From Limnohabitans sp. (GTDB taxonomy: Bacteria > Pseudomonadota > Gammaproteobacteria > Burkholderiales > Burkholderiaceae_C): a stretch of 36,828 nucleotides of DNA. Positions 25,299-33,794 of the stretch are shown piece after piece. The stretch covers positions 1-36,828 of the forward strand of contig SHXD01000028.1 in the NCBI GenBank assembly GCA_009693505.1, written 5' to 3'. Positions within the stretch are counted from its first letter, which is position 1, and each line of letters opens with the position of its first letter. The translations under genes and the position numbers were made by a program. Under the pieces are notes generated by a model. It was not told where the DNA came from and ran no database searches. It was given only the letters and a program-made list of their open reading frames with translations.

Positions 25299-25437
25299 AT
25301 ACTTAAGCCTGATGAAAATGGGCTGAGGTGTACGACTTAGAGATTAACTTTTACCGCTTGCTTCTAGCCATCGACCTTGTAATATGGGTACTGTAACTTT
25401 TTGAAATTCGAGGGCAAAAAGTCATCCAAAAGCCCTC

Positions 25438-25458
25438 AACGCAACATTTTGTTGCGTT
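25438..25458 (+). terminator. Perfect hairpin downstream of the aceE-like gene
   Basis: AACGCAACA and TGTTGCGTT pair perfectly (9 bp) around a TTT loop. No long T tract follows at once, but a second hairpin with a T run lies 8 bp on. Probably part of a double transcription stop. Confidence 0.5.
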
Positions 25459-25465
25459 AACAAGC

Positions 25466-25495
25466 AAAAAGCACCGCGCAAGGCGATGCTTTTTT
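25466..25495. terminator. Bidirectional terminator of the former tRNA-Asn gene
   Basis: AAAAAGCA pairs with TGCTTTTT around a partly paired CCGCGCAAGGCG centre, with A and T tracts at both ends. On the minus strand it lies just after the tRNA-Asn CCA end, where a tRNA terminator is expected. On the plus strand it can stop aceE-like transcription. Confidence 0.6.
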
Positions 25496-25498
25496 AGG

Positions 25499-25543
25499 TG
25501 GCTCCTCGATCTGGGCTCGAACCAGGGACCTACGGATTAACAG
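25499..25543 (-). pseudogene. 3' part of a tRNA-Asn gene
   Basis: Read on the minus strand the 45 bases begin at the anticodon loop (CTGTTAA, anticodon GTT), then TCCGT, the variable loop, the T arm with GGTTCGAGCC, and the acceptor strand ending GAGGAGCCA. The 5' half of the tRNA is missing: upstream bases do not pair with TCCGT and belong instead to the long direct repeat. A displaced tRNA 3' half is the usual mark left by integrases that target tRNA genes. It cannot give a functional tRNA. Confidence 0.75.
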
Positions 25544-25725
25544 AAATCCAGGCTCGTCAAAAACTTATATGAATCATAGATGTACAAGACAAAATATCAA
25601 ATGTGTAATATTTCGTGTGATTGGCCAAAAATTGTAAATTACAATTTTTCCAGCACTCGCGTAGATTTTGCACTCAGCGCTGTCACTTTGCACGCAAAAA
25701 GTTAGACGCTACATGCGGGGCTCGA
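25535..25725 (+). repeat. Long direct repeat, right copy
   Basis: Same orientation as the left copy at 15138, with 160 bp matching at equal length and then weaker similarity to GCGGGGCTCG near 25725. Its first 9 bases are also the inner edge of the tRNA-Asn fragment, so that junction looks like a recombination core. The rest of the 25299-25997 gap holds the two hairpins and the tRNA fragment; from 25726 to 25997 I see no gene and no clear site. Confidence 0.85.
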
Positions 25726-25997
25726 ACTTGTTTTTGAAAAAGTTAGACTTGATATGTGGTTACCTAAGTTGATACTTTGAAAAGCCTAGGAATTGAAAAC
25801 CGTTTTATACCTTGTGTAATCGTTTTGTAGTTCGTAGGCTGTTGATCAACCGTTTGTCTCTACATTTGAAAAAAAACAGATTTTAGTGGATATGTGGAAA
25901 TTAACTTGAAGATGCCCTGCGCCTATATTGCCAACGCAAACAATGGCAACGATAGAGCCGTATAGTTTTGAATTATTTGTAAAAATGCGAACAAAAT

Positions 25998-26678
25998 ATG
26001 GAGTTACTTCAAACAATTTTTAATTGGTTACTGACACCTCTTAGTGGCGCACTCGTACATGATATGTCGCCGCTAGTGGCTTGGCACGCACGTCTGATGA
26101 TGCTGGCGTGGAGTGTGCTGATTCCGCTGGGTGTGCTTTTGGCTCGGTTTTATAAAGTCACTCCACACCAAGATTTTCCTGCGCATTTAGACAATCCGTT
26201 TTGGTGGCATGGTCACCGCGCTTTGCAGTATTCGGGGATAGCGCTAGCGCTACTGGCTGTCTTTTTGATTTTGCGTTTGAATTCTGATTTCAATATTCAA
26301 AATTGGCACCACATCCTCGGTTACACCCTAGTGGTATTGGGGTTGCTTCAAGTGCTGGGTGCTCAGCTGCGCGGCACTAAGGGCGGCCCGACCGACGTGG
26401 CTAAAGGCTTGCCGCTGCGCGGCGACCACTTTGATATGACGCGCCGCCGCCTTATTTTTGAAAGGTGGCATAAGGGGGGCGGTTATGCTGCGCTGGCGCT
26501 CGTTGTTATAACGACGATGCTTGGCCTTGCCTTGGCGGATGCGCCGCGTTGGATGGTGTTGGTGATTGCTTCATGGTGGCTGCTATTGGTGGTTGTATTT
26601 GTTATTTTGCAAAAACGCGGACGTGCCGTAGAGACCTATGTCGCCATTTGGGGTAAACCATACAGGGGTAAGTCCTAG
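25998..26678 (+). CDS. Cytochrome b561-like membrane protein
   Basis: A 226-residue inner-membrane protein with five or so hydrophobic helices. Histidines sit at the helix edges in the pattern of two-haem b561 proteins: VAWHARLMMLAW, WWHGHRALQYSG, NWHHILGYTLVV and RWHKGGGYAALA. A cytochrome b561/DOMON-type electron carrier is therefore likely, passing electrons across the membrane, perhaps to a quinone or ferric compound. There is no obvious ribosome-binding site at ATG 25998. The sugar-type binding protein follows after 66 bp. A functional link is not evident. It is the first gene right of the repeat junction. Confidence 0.72.
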   Translation: MELLQTIFNWLLTPLSGALVHDMSPLVAWHARLMMLAWSVLIPLGVLLARFYKVTPHQDFPAHLDNPFWWHGHRALQYSGIALALLAVFLILRLNSDFNIQNWHHILGYTLVVLGLLQVLGAQLRGTKGGPTDVAKGLPLRGDHFDMTRRRLIFERWHKGGGYAALALVVITTMLGLALADAPRWMVLVIASWWLLLVVVFVILQKRGRAVETYVAIWGKPYRGKS

Positions 26679-26744
26679 TTTGCTTTGTATACAAATCGAG
26701 CACATTTGTGTTTGATATTTTTCAAACTTTATAGGAGTCTTTTC

Positions 26745-28091
26745 ATGCAAAGACGTGAACTGATTCAATCTGCCGCCACCACTTCGGCATTGTCTGTATT
26801 TGGTGCTGCACTGCCATTTGCAAGTAGCTTTGCACAAGACCGCTTTGCCAAGTACCGCGGCTCAACCGTTGTGATGAGCATTCCTGCGCACCCGCATTAC
26901 GACGCGATGCTGAAACTCTTACCAGAGTTCACAAAGGAGACGGGCATTAAAGTCGAAGTTGACAAGCTCGCCGTGCCGCGCATGAAAGATAAGCAACTCT
27001 TGGAGATGGCCAAAGCACAAGGCGATTACGACCTGATTTGCTATGTCGTAATGTGGAAGGGTGAGTACGTGAAGAAGGGCTTAATTCGCGAGTTAGAGCC
27101 GTTTTTTAAAAATGCCTCCTTGGCTGATCCTGCTTACGACATGAAAGATATCGTTCCAGGTTATCTGGAGAATATGGGACTCGTGGGCGGCCCCAAAGGT
27201 TATTTGGCTGGGCCTGGCGCCAAGCTATATGGCCTGCCTTATGGCGCAGAGACATCGATCTTGGCTTATAGGCGCGACATTTTTGCCGAACACAATTTAA
27301 AAGCGCCCGAGACCTACGCGCAAATGCAAGCGCTGTTACCGATCCTGAAACAAAAAGCGGGTATTGGTGCGATGACATCACGCGGTCAAGCAGGCCATCA
27401 ATGCGTTCATGCATGGCTTTTGCACCTTAATCCTCTGGGCGGAAAAGTCTTTGATGCCAATTGGAAGCCCGTCTTTAATAGCCCGCAGGGTATTCAGGCG
27501 CTGAAGTTTCTTAAAGAAATTTCCGATACCGGCCCAGCAGGTATTCCAAGCTACGGGCAGGGCGAAATGATGACAGCCTTTTTGCAAGGTCAGGCCTCTA
27601 TGTACTTGGATGCCACGGTTATTTTTGGCCCTGTGAACGATCCTGCACGCTCTAAAATAGCTGGAAAAGTCAGTTATGTCGCGCATCCCAAAGGCGTGCG
27701 TTATTCATCGCAATCAGGAGGCCTTGGGCTTGCCATTCCCAAGAATGCAAAGAACGCCGATGCTAGCTTTTTGCTGATGCAGTGGTTGACCAGCAAAGCT
27801 CAAGACGTTGCGGTGTGCAAATTAGGCGGTGGACCAACGCGTAACTCCACCATGGTGAATGCGGACTTAGTGCGCCAATATCCCGAATACATCACGCTCA
27901 AAGAGCAACTCAAATACTCTGACCCCGATTGGCGCCCGATCATCCCTGAGTGGGACGAAATCAATGTCCAAGCACTGGGAGTGGCGGTCTCCGAAGCCCT
28001 AACGGGAAAGAAGACGGCTGAGGAGGCGTTGAATGGCATGATTCCGAAAGTGACGGACATCATGAAACGCGGCGGGTATCTTAAAAGTTAG
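26745..28091 (+). CDS. Family 1 extracellular solute-binding protein, sugar ABC type
   Basis: A 448-residue periplasmic binding protein of the sugar/polyol group (UgpB/MalE-like). ATG 26745 is chosen because AGGAG lies 7 bp upstream. The product starts MQRRELIQSAA, a short twin-arginine-like signal ending near SSFAQDRF. Recognisable segments include VVMSIPAHPHYDAMLKLLPEFTKETGI-type opening, YGLPYGAETSILAYRRD and KEISDTGPAGIPSYGQGEMM. It is followed by two matching permease genes, and together they make an importer for a carbohydrate or polyol whose identity I cannot read. No ATPase gene is present in the window. Confidence 0.86.
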   Translation: MQRRELIQSAATTSALSVFGAALPFASSFAQDRFAKYRGSTVVMSIPAHPHYDAMLKLLPEFTKETGIKVEVDKLAVPRMKDKQLLEMAKAQGDYDLICYVVMWKGEYVKKGLIRELEPFFKNASLADPAYDMKDIVPGYLENMGLVGGPKGYLAGPGAKLYGLPYGAETSILAYRRDIFAEHNLKAPETYAQMQALLPILKQKAGIGAMTSRGQAGHQCVHAWLLHLNPLGGKVFDANWKPVFNSPQGIQALKFLKEISDTGPAGIPSYGQGEMMTAFLQGQASMYLDATVIFGPVNDPARSKIAGKVSYVAHPKGVRYSSQSGGLGLAIPKNAKNADASFLLMQWLTSKAQDVAVCKLGGGPTRNSTMVNADLVRQYPEYITLKEQLKYSDPDWRPIIPEWDEINVQALGVAVSEALTGKKTAEEALNGMIPKVTDIMKRGGYLKS

Positions 28092-28100
28092 TGTGGAGAG

Positions 28101-28988
28101 TTGATATCTAAACGCTTTCTCCCTTGGTTCTATATCGGTCCCGCCGTCTTGGTGATGGCCGTGGCTTGTCTTTATCCCGTTTTATCTGCCTTACGCCTCG
28201 GGTTTTACGACTGGAGCATGGGCACGCCTTGGTCGTCAGCCACGTACCAAGGCTTTGACGCATTTATCAGCGCTTTTACAGATTCTGCGGTATGGCGCTC
28301 GCTTTACACCACGCTGGTCTTTGCCTTTGTGTGCGTTTCTGCTGAAATGATACTAGGGATTGCGTTGGCACTCGCGTTAGAAGAGCGTAAGCAAAAACCC
28401 CTCAAAGGCATGATGGCTTTTCGTACGTTGTTCATCTTGCCGATGATGATCGCGCCCATCGCCGTGGGACTAACTTGGCGCTATTTGTTTGACGCTCAGT
28501 TTGGTCTTTTGAATGCCATCGTAGGACTCTTTGGTGTTGAACCAATTGGCTGGCTAGCCAATGAACACTTGGCCTTTACCGCCATCATCATTGCGGATAT
28601 TTGGCAGTGGACGCCTTTTGTTTTCATCATGATGATTGCAGCGCTTGCTAATATGGATTCGTCAGTGATTGAGGCGTCGAAGATTGACGGTGCGACATGG
28701 TGGCAAAGCGTGTGGCTAGTGAAGCTGCCCTTGATTCAGAATGTGATTGTCATCACGCTTCTCATGCGTTTGATTGATGCTTTTAGGGTGCTTGAGGTCA
28801 TCTACATTCTTACCTTTGGGGGCCCAGGGGATTCAACAGAAATTTTGTCACTACATATTTACAAGACCGCGTTTATCAGCCAGCGCTTGGGCTCTGCAGC
28901 TGCCATATCGGTGATGCTTTTGATGGTGGTGGCGCTATTGTCTTGGTGGGCTTTAAAGCTTTCTAATCCTTTGAAAGACAAGGAATGA
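28101..28988 (+). CDS. Sugar-type ABC permease (MalF/UgpA-like)
   Basis: A 295-residue inner-membrane permease with six membrane helices. The cytoplasmic ATPase-contact loop reads EASKIDGATWWQSVWLVKLP, the EAA motif of this family. TTG 28101 is the only sensible start: GGAG sits just before it at unusually short spacing, and the next ATG would delete the first helix. The start is therefore uncertain. It lies 9 bp after the binding-protein gene and overlaps the next permease by ATGA. Confidence 0.86.
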   Translation: MISKRFLPWFYIGPAVLVMAVACLYPVLSALRLGFYDWSMGTPWSSATYQGFDAFISAFTDSAVWRSLYTTLVFAFVCVSAEMILGIALALALEERKQKPLKGMMAFRTLFILPMMIAPIAVGLTWRYLFDAQFGLLNAIVGLFGVEPIGWLANEHLAFTAIIIADIWQWTPFVFIMMIAALANMDSSVIEASKIDGATWWQSVWLVKLPLIQNVIVITLLMRLIDAFRVLEVIYILTFGGPGDSTEILSLHIYKTAFISQRLGSAAAISVMLLMVVALLSWWALKLSNPLKDKE

Positions 28989-29794
28989 AGCGCCAACTCC
29001 ACTACGCTGCGCTTATTTTTCTAGCGATTTTTTGCGTCTTGCCTATCGTGGTAATGTTTGCCACGTCGTTGAAATTGCAAACGCAAATCTTTAATACAGG
29101 CATTAATTTTATCTTCACTCCGACGCTACAAAATTACCGCGATGTTTTGAACGAAGGCGGTTTTACGCGCTACCTCGGCAACAGCTTGATTGTGGGCTTG
29201 GCATCCACCCTAATTACGCTGGTATTGGGCTGCATGGCGGCTTACGGACTGGTGCGCTTTCGCTTTCGCGGACGCAATACCGTTGCCTACACCACGCTGT
29301 TACTTCGCACTGTGCCACTCGCCGTTTTAGCTGTGCCCGTTTTCATGATTTGGAACGAAGCGGGCATCATCAATTCGCTCAGTGGCCTTGTACTTTTGTA
29401 CGTTGCGGTTAACCTACCGTTCACTATTTGGTTGCTCTACGGCTTTATTGACCAAGTACCGATTGAACTGGAAGAAGCCGCGCGTATGGATGGCTGCGGC
29501 CCAATTCAGGTATTTTATAAAGTCGTGTTGCCGCTCATCAAGCCAGGACTTGCGGCTGCGTCCATCTTTACGTTTCGAATTGCGTGGAATGAGTTTATTT
29601 TGGCGCTTGTTCTCACCGACCGTGCTACGCGCACTTTGCCAGTGGCAGCATCGCTTTATATCACCGACATTGGTGTGGACTGGGGGCGGATCATGGCGCT
29701 AGGAAGTTTGATTGCCATTCCGCCACTGATGTTTACGTTTATTGCTGCCAAGCAAATCATCACGGGGCTAACTGCAGGATCTGTCAAGGGCTAA
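28985..29794 (+). CDS. Sugar-type ABC permease (MalG/UgpE-like)
   Basis: Second permease, 269 residues, six helices, with the contact loop EEAARMDGCGPIQVFYKVVL. It overlaps the preceding permease stop by ATGA. The MalG-type C-terminus (AAKQIITGLTAGSVKG) is complete. In most importers of this class an ATPase gene follows, but here the next 590 bp hold only a thioredoxin-like remnant. The importer must either share an ATPase encoded elsewhere, as MsiK-type systems do, or have lost it. Confidence 0.88.
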   Translation: MKRQLHYAALIFLAIFCVLPIVVMFATSLKLQTQIFNTGINFIFTPTLQNYRDVLNEGGFTRYLGNSLIVGLASTLITLVLGCMAAYGLVRFRFRGRNTVAYTTLLLRTVPLAVLAVPVFMIWNEAGIINSLSGLVLLYVAVNLPFTIWLLYGFIDQVPIELEEAARMDGCGPIQVFYKVVLPLIKPGLAAASIFTFRIAWNEFILALVLTDRATRTLPVAASLYITDIGVDWGRIMALGSLIAIPPLMFTFIAAKQIITGLTAGSVKG

Positions 29795-29862
29795 TTAAAA
29801 GTAAGTTGAACGTAGTGTTAGAGAAACCATGTACGGGAATTAAATGGACGGAAGCGATACCT

Positions 29863-30084
29863 TCAAATCCAACGCGACAAGGCCTGGACATCTTCAGGAA
29901 ACATCTGTCCCTTTTCATGTTGCACCAATAGACCAGACTTGTCGTAGATCGTGATCACTGGAACAGAAGATGGCTTTTTAAGTTCGGACTTTACCTGCGG
30001 GTCTAGCCATGTAGAAGGAAAACTGTAGCGATTTTTTTGAAAATGTGCCTTTGCATGGGGTTGGCGCCTGCATTGATCTCCAAT
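29863..30084 (-). pseudogene. Thioredoxin-like protein remnant
   Basis: On the minus strand an open segment ends at TGA 29863 and reads back through FQKNRYSFPSTWLDPQ, KKPSSVPVITIYDKSGLL and QMFPEDVQALSRWI. This matches the last strands of a TlpA-type thioredoxin fold (a predicted value after a Pro turn, then a residue-swapped beta hairpin). The frame closes at TAG 30085, and a CPNVC-containing stretch lies in another frame near 30230, so the gene seems broken by frameshift. The remainder of the 29795-30386 gap has no supported gene. Confidence 0.4.
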
Positions 30085-30386
30085 CTAAAAGTCTTGCCTG
30101 CAGATGAGATCTGCCAAGCATGCCCCACAAGTCCCGAAAACAATTCAAATCGTGGACATGGGAAAAGTTGGATTTATTCAAATAAAACATTGAGTTACGT
30201 GAGGCCTGTCGGCAAACGTTGGGACACTGATCATTCAAGTCATGAATTGGATCCTAAAACCCAGATTTAGGCTCGCACCTCTAAAGCGACCACAAGCCTC
30301 ATTCAAAGCGCTACAAAACTTCGGGATAACCCTAAACTCAATACAATTGCTGCAAAGCAACATTTTTTAACTTTTAGGATTTTTCC

Positions 30387-30527
30387 ATGTCCCAAGCAAA
30401 CGAACATTCGCATGACGGCCAACAAGACATTGTCGAGTCCATCGTCCCATTTATACCTGTCGTGATTCCTATTGTTGGTGGCGTTTTGATTTTAATGCTA
30501 GCCTTTATTGCCGTCTTCATGGCCTAA
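30387..30527 (+). CDS. Small single-helix membrane protein (46 residues)
   Basis: An ORF of 46 residues with AGGA about 8 bp before its ATG. A polar, His-containing N-terminus (MSQANEHSHDGQQD) is followed by one strong membrane helix (IVGGVLILMLAFIAVFMA). This looks like a genuine small membrane protein, not random sequence, because the hydrophobic helix has sharp ends and no charged residue. I do not recognise a family. It stands alone between the thioredoxin-like remnant and ynfA on the other strand. Confidence 0.5.
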   Translation: MSQANEHSHDGQQDIVESIVPFIPVVIPIVGGVLILMLAFIAVFMA

Positions 30528-30690
30528 GCTAGGTGTTTACAAAAGTTTCAGACACTTAGCCTGAGTTGAGAAAGCTGGACGGTATCACGTATCCACTGCA
30601 CACCTTGATAGCCCAAAGTTGAACGGTGACGAGTTCCACGAAAACACTGCTCTCTTGGATCGCTAGGCTAAGTTTATTTTTATGAGTGCT

Positions 30691-31026
30691 TTAAGCCTCG
30701 CTAAGCGGCTGTACAACAATCACAGCCGAACCAAAAAGTACGATAACTGCGCCGACCAGATCCCATCGCGTCAATGCGATGCCATCCACTAGATTTAGCC
30801 ATAACAAGGCGACGGTAATATAGACACCACCATAGGCCGCATAAGTCCTTCCCGTTGCGCTAGGGTGATGTGTCAAAAGCCAAGCAAATAGTGCCAGTGA
30901 TACAGCTGCTGGAATCAACAGCCAATAAGGCTTACCTTGCTTTAAAACCAGCCAAGGTAAGTAGCAACCTACGATTTCGGCAAAGGCTGTCAGGATAAAG
31001 AGAAAAAAAGTTTTTGTGAGATCCAA
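30691..31026 (-). CDS. ynfA: YnfA family (UPF0060) membrane protein
   Basis: A 111-residue inner-membrane protein with four helices, the normal length for YnfA. Family segments [33 protein letters not shown] and [19 protein letters not shown] are clear. YnfA is related to small multidrug resistance pumps and in some bacteria exports cationic dyes or drugs, but its physiological substrate is uncertain. It is a single gene with no operon partner. Confidence 0.92.
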   Translation of the reverse strand: MDLTKTFFLFILTAFAEIVGCYLPWLVLKQGKPYWLLIPAAVSLALFAWLLTHHPSATGRTYAAYGGVYITVALLWLNLVDGIALTRWDLVGAVIVLFGSAVIVVQPLSEA

Positions 31027-31438
31027 AGTGGTATGCCCATCTAATAAAGTTTATTTGAGTACGTCGTCTGAAGCGAAAAAGTTTGAAAGTACGATTATTG
31101 GTATGGTTTTGAAACGATTTCAATACCAGGCATAAAATCTCTTATGGAAAAGCTGTCAATGGTGCTTGATGGCTTAGATTTGAATGTCCACCATTCAACA
31201 CAAATATCAAACCATACTTTTGAGAAGGTATGGGCACCTAGGCGCCTGCTCACTTTAGAACGCTCAAGAAGTTAGATGGATAACTCCATGTACATTGAAC
31301 GCAGTTTAAATTTAATCAATGTGTTTGCTGACTGCCCATCATTTGGTTTCTCAAACAAAAAATTTGTTTGGTGGTTTGGCTGGTGAAAATTGCGGTTGTG
31401 ATTCTGAAACCAGCTCAAATCTGTAATCGCATATCAAT
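31027..31438. other. Gap without a supported gene
   Basis: About 410 bp separate ynfA and the NAD(P)-binding protein gene. I see two inverted repeats, TTGAAA-cga-TTTCAA near 31111 and CCATAC/GTATGG with a 10-bp loop at 31212-31233, and a 36-codon plus-strand frame near 31275 with no recognisable product. None is convincing as a gene. Confidence 0.4.
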
Positions 31439-32074
31439 CTATTTGACAAGCACATAGGCTATACCAAAACTAGCAGGATTTTCAATTTGCTTTATACAAA
31501 AATCTGCTACGTCTGATCTAGCAATAATACCGTTGCGCCAAGCAGATGGCTGATCAAGCGCCTGATAGCGGCCCGCACAAACATTACCAGTCAAAACACC
31601 TGGGCGAACGATTGTCCAATCCAGATCACTGGACTTGATTAACTGCTCCTGAATCGTCTTGTCTGCATAGGCGCGCCCAAATACTGCATCAAACGGCAGA
31701 CGCTGCAGCAAGCTGATACTTGCACTACTGTCTCCTGCTCCAAATCCGGTGACACAAATAAGACGCTTGATGCCCCTAGCCGTCATTGCGGATATCAACA
31801 ACTTACTTGCTTCGGAAAATAGGCTAACAGGAGCAAATAATTCTTTGAAACCTACCCCCAGAGTCTGAACCACCACATCTACATCTTTTAACGCAGCGTT
31901 AACATCGTCTTGATCAAGAGCATTACCACGCACTTTCTCTAGTTCGGGGTGGTCTAAACTTATGGTGTGGGCGGAGCGAGCAAAAGCTTTAACACGATGC
32001 CTAGAATTGATTGCCTTTCGAACTGATTCAAGTCCGATGCCTTTGCTAGCTCCCATAATCAGTAAACGTGCCAT
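31439..32074 (-). CDS. NAD(P)-binding Rossmann protein, NmrA/SDR-like
   Basis: A 211-residue atypical short-chain dehydrogenase. The N-terminus MARLLIMGASKGIG carries the glycine-rich dinucleotide loop, and LDWTIVRPGVLTG is the usual late strand of the NmrA/biliverdin-reductase-B-like group. The catalytic YxxxK of classical dehydrogenases is not evident at the expected place, so it may be a redox sensor or a reductase of unknown substrate. It is a single gene, downstream of a fasciclin gene on the same strand but separated by a strong hairpin. Confidence 0.8.
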   Translation of the reverse strand: MARLLIMGASKGIGLESVRKAINSRHRVKAFARSAHTISLDHPELEKVRGNALDQDDVNAALKDVDVVVQTLGVGFKELFAPVSLFSEASKLLISAMTARGIKRLICVTGFGAGDSSASISLLQRLPFDAVFGRAYADKTIQEQLIKSSDLDWTIVRPGVLTGNVCAGRYQALDQPSAWRNGIIARSDVADFCIKQIENPASFGIAYVLVK

Positions 32075-32112
32075 TCACAAACTCCATTGATACATTGCGA
32101 AACTTAAATTTC

Positions 32113-32137
32113 GAACTAGATCTTTTGGATCTAGTTC
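32113..32137 (-). terminator. Perfect 10-bp hairpin after the fasciclin gene
   Basis: GAACTAGATC and GATCTAGTTC pair perfectly around a 5-base loop. It lies 16 bp downstream of the fasciclin stop on the minus strand. The T tract after it is weak, so it may be a terminator or an mRNA-stabilising stem. Confidence 0.5.
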
Positions 32138-32153
32138 AAACATGCTTCGTCAA

Positions 32154-32609
32154 TTATTTAGGCATGATGACTGAATCGATGACGTGAATCACGCCATTGT
32201 CAGCTGCGATGTCTGTTTTAACTACAGTTGCATTGTCGACTTTCACGCCAGAAGTCGTGCTGATCGTGAGTTCTGAGCCTTGCACGGTTTTTACCTTGCC
32301 TGCTTTGACATCTTTGGCCATTACTTTGCCAGGTACAACGTGGTAAGTCAGTACAGCTGTCAGTTTTGCTTTGTCTTTGAGAAGTGCATCAAGGTCAGCC
32401 TTTGGAATTTTGGCAAACGCTTCATCAGTGGGTGCAAAAACCGTGAAGGGTCCTTTGCCTTTTAATGTGTCAATTAGCCCAGCAGCTGTTAAAGCGGCTG
32501 CAAGCGTTTTGAAGTTACCAGCGCCTACAGCTGTGTCAACGATGTCCTTGGCTTGCACAGTGAATGCTGCGCTAAGGGTTAGTGCTGCAGCGATTAAAAT
32601 CTTTTTCAT
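32154..32609 (-). CDS. Secreted fasciclin (FAS1) domain protein
   Basis: A 151-residue exported protein with a signal peptide ending FTVQAKD and one FAS1 domain. The two conserved FAS1 boxes are [15 protein letters not shown] (H1) and [13 protein letters not shown] (H2), with [10 protein letters not shown] between them. Such single-domain proteins act in cell adhesion or surface association in bacteria; the partner is unknown. It stands alone, with its own hairpin downstream. Confidence 0.93.
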   Translation of the reverse strand: MKKILIAAALTLSAAFTVQAKDIVDTAVGAGNFKTLAAALTAAGLIDTLKGKGPFTVFAPTDEAFAKIPKADLDALLKDKAKLTAVLTYHVVPGKVMAKDVKAGKVKTVQGSELTISTTSGVKVDNATVVKTDIAADNGVIHVIDSVIMPK

Positions 32610-32756
32610 AAAAAGCTCCGATTTGTCAGGGTGACCTGATACGCCAAAAATGTGGCAATTTTGAGTTTAAATACTGTTTGGTAACCTTGTGAACGCTGCG
32701 GTATTTATTTGATTTTGTGAGTCACTTGATTGCTTTGGTGGTCATCTGTGCGTGTT

Positions 32757-33365
32757 TCAAATATGGCGGATCAAGGACACCGCAGCCTTGGAGCCTGTGC
32801 CCACCATGGCACACCAGGCGCGAAGCACCAGATTAGGTCGAGTTGGACCACGTGCAGCAGCAGCCTCGTCCCGGTGAGCAACTTCGTCAGCCTGGCAATC
32901 GAGCAGGGTCTGACGAAGATCACTGAGTTCCGGCTGCGAGTCCAGCGCACGTATCTGATCCTCGTAGTGGTGGTTGACAAAGGTCTCGACTGCCTCGATC
33001 GTTGCGTAAACTGCCTTTGAGCCGAATAGCGCGGGGAGGGCACCTGTCAGAAACCCGGCCAATCTCCAAAGAGGCAGCAAGCGACTGTATTCAGCCTTAG
33101 GTAACCAGCCAGCAATGAGAATCAGGTGTTTTTGCTCTGTGACCAAGTGATGCTCAGCAAAGGCCCGCATTACCGGATCGCGCGCAAATTGCAGCACCCC
33201 TTGGTAAATAAAGACTGCGCCCACCTCTCCAGCGTGGTCGGTACGCAGATCAGCAAATACCTCGGCCGGAAGCATGTCTCCCGGAGCGAGGAGCACGCTA
33301 TTAAAGTTAACGATTTGATCTCGGCCTGCGACACATAAAGGCACGATGGCCGAGCTATCCAACAT
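32757..33365 (-). CDS. coq7: Coq7-family demethoxyubiquinone hydroxylase
   Basis: A 202-residue di-iron hydroxylase of the Coq7/Cat5 family, which hydroxylates demethoxyubiquinone late in ubiquinone synthesis. The iron ligands are visible: HAGEVGA (Glu47), EQKH (Glu77, His80), Glu127 or Glu135 in EAVETFVNHHYEDQ, and DEVAH (Glu161, His164). Start ATG 33365 shares bases with the stop of the HiPIP gene (TAATG), so the two are translationally coupled. An in-frame ATG at 33392 lies inside the HiPIP gene. The coupling suggests the HiPIP delivers electrons to the di-iron site, which is inference. Confidence 0.88.
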   Translation of the reverse strand: MLDSSAIVPLCVAGRDQIVNFNSVLLAPGDMLPAEVFADLRTDHAGEVGAVFIYQGVLQFARDPVMRAFAEHHLVTEQKHLILIAGWLPKAEYSRLLPLWRLAGFLTGALPALFGSKAVYATIEAVETFVNHHYEDQIRALDSQPELSDLRQTLLDCQADEVAHRDEAAAARGPTRPNLVLRAWCAMVGTGSKAAVSLIRHI

Positions 33366-33667
33366 TAGCCTTTTTTGGCCCATGCACTGCACCAGCCCTT
33401 GCCTGCAACTTGCTTACCAGCAAACAGCGGACAACCACCCCATGCATCGCTGGCTTTGCCTTGGTAGAGGGCGCAGTTGGTGCAAACCTGACCAGCAGCG
33501 TATTTGGGATATTTTTTGGTGTCGGTTTTGGTGCCATCCGCTACGTAGCCCAAGGCCACAGACTGTGGGTCTTTTTCGTCGGCCTTTGCTTGGCTGTGGG
33601 CAGAAGTGGCCAAAAGCGATGTGCCAGCGGCGAGTGTCATGAAAAAGGTGCGTCGATTGTTGTTCAC
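33365..33667 (-). CDS. High-potential iron-sulfur protein (HiPIP)
   Basis: A 100-residue precursor of a periplasmic 4Fe-4S electron carrier. GTG 33667 is preceded by AGGA at good spacing. A twin-arginine signal (NNRRTFFM) leads to cleavage near SAHSQAKAD. The four cluster cysteines are VCTNC (62, 65), GGCPLF (79) and GWCSAW (93), with spacing typical of HiPIP. Tat export fits a cofactor folded in the cytoplasm. The stop overlaps the start of coq7. HiPIPs usually serve photosynthetic or respiratory electron transfer, and no such genes are nearby. Confidence 0.93.
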   Translation of the reverse strand: MNNNRRTFFMTLAAGTSLLATSAHSQAKADEKDPQSVALGYVADGTKTDTKKYPKYAAGQVCTNCALYQGKASDAWGGCPLFAGKQVAGKGWCSAWAKKG

Positions 33668-33794
33668 GGTAAATCCTATGTGGAAAATTGAATCGTAATT
33701 GAGTCATTATGGTAGCGGTAGAAAATTGAAAATGGCCAATTTCCTTCAAAAATAAGGGCATAATCCAACTCATTATCAACTCAATCACAAAGTA

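Noticed and set aside
25716-25731. T-arm-like GTTCGAGCCCCGC on the minus strand
   Set aside because: Suggested a second tRNA, but no acceptor stem, CCA or anticodon arm fits around it; it belongs to the weakly conserved end of the direct repeat.
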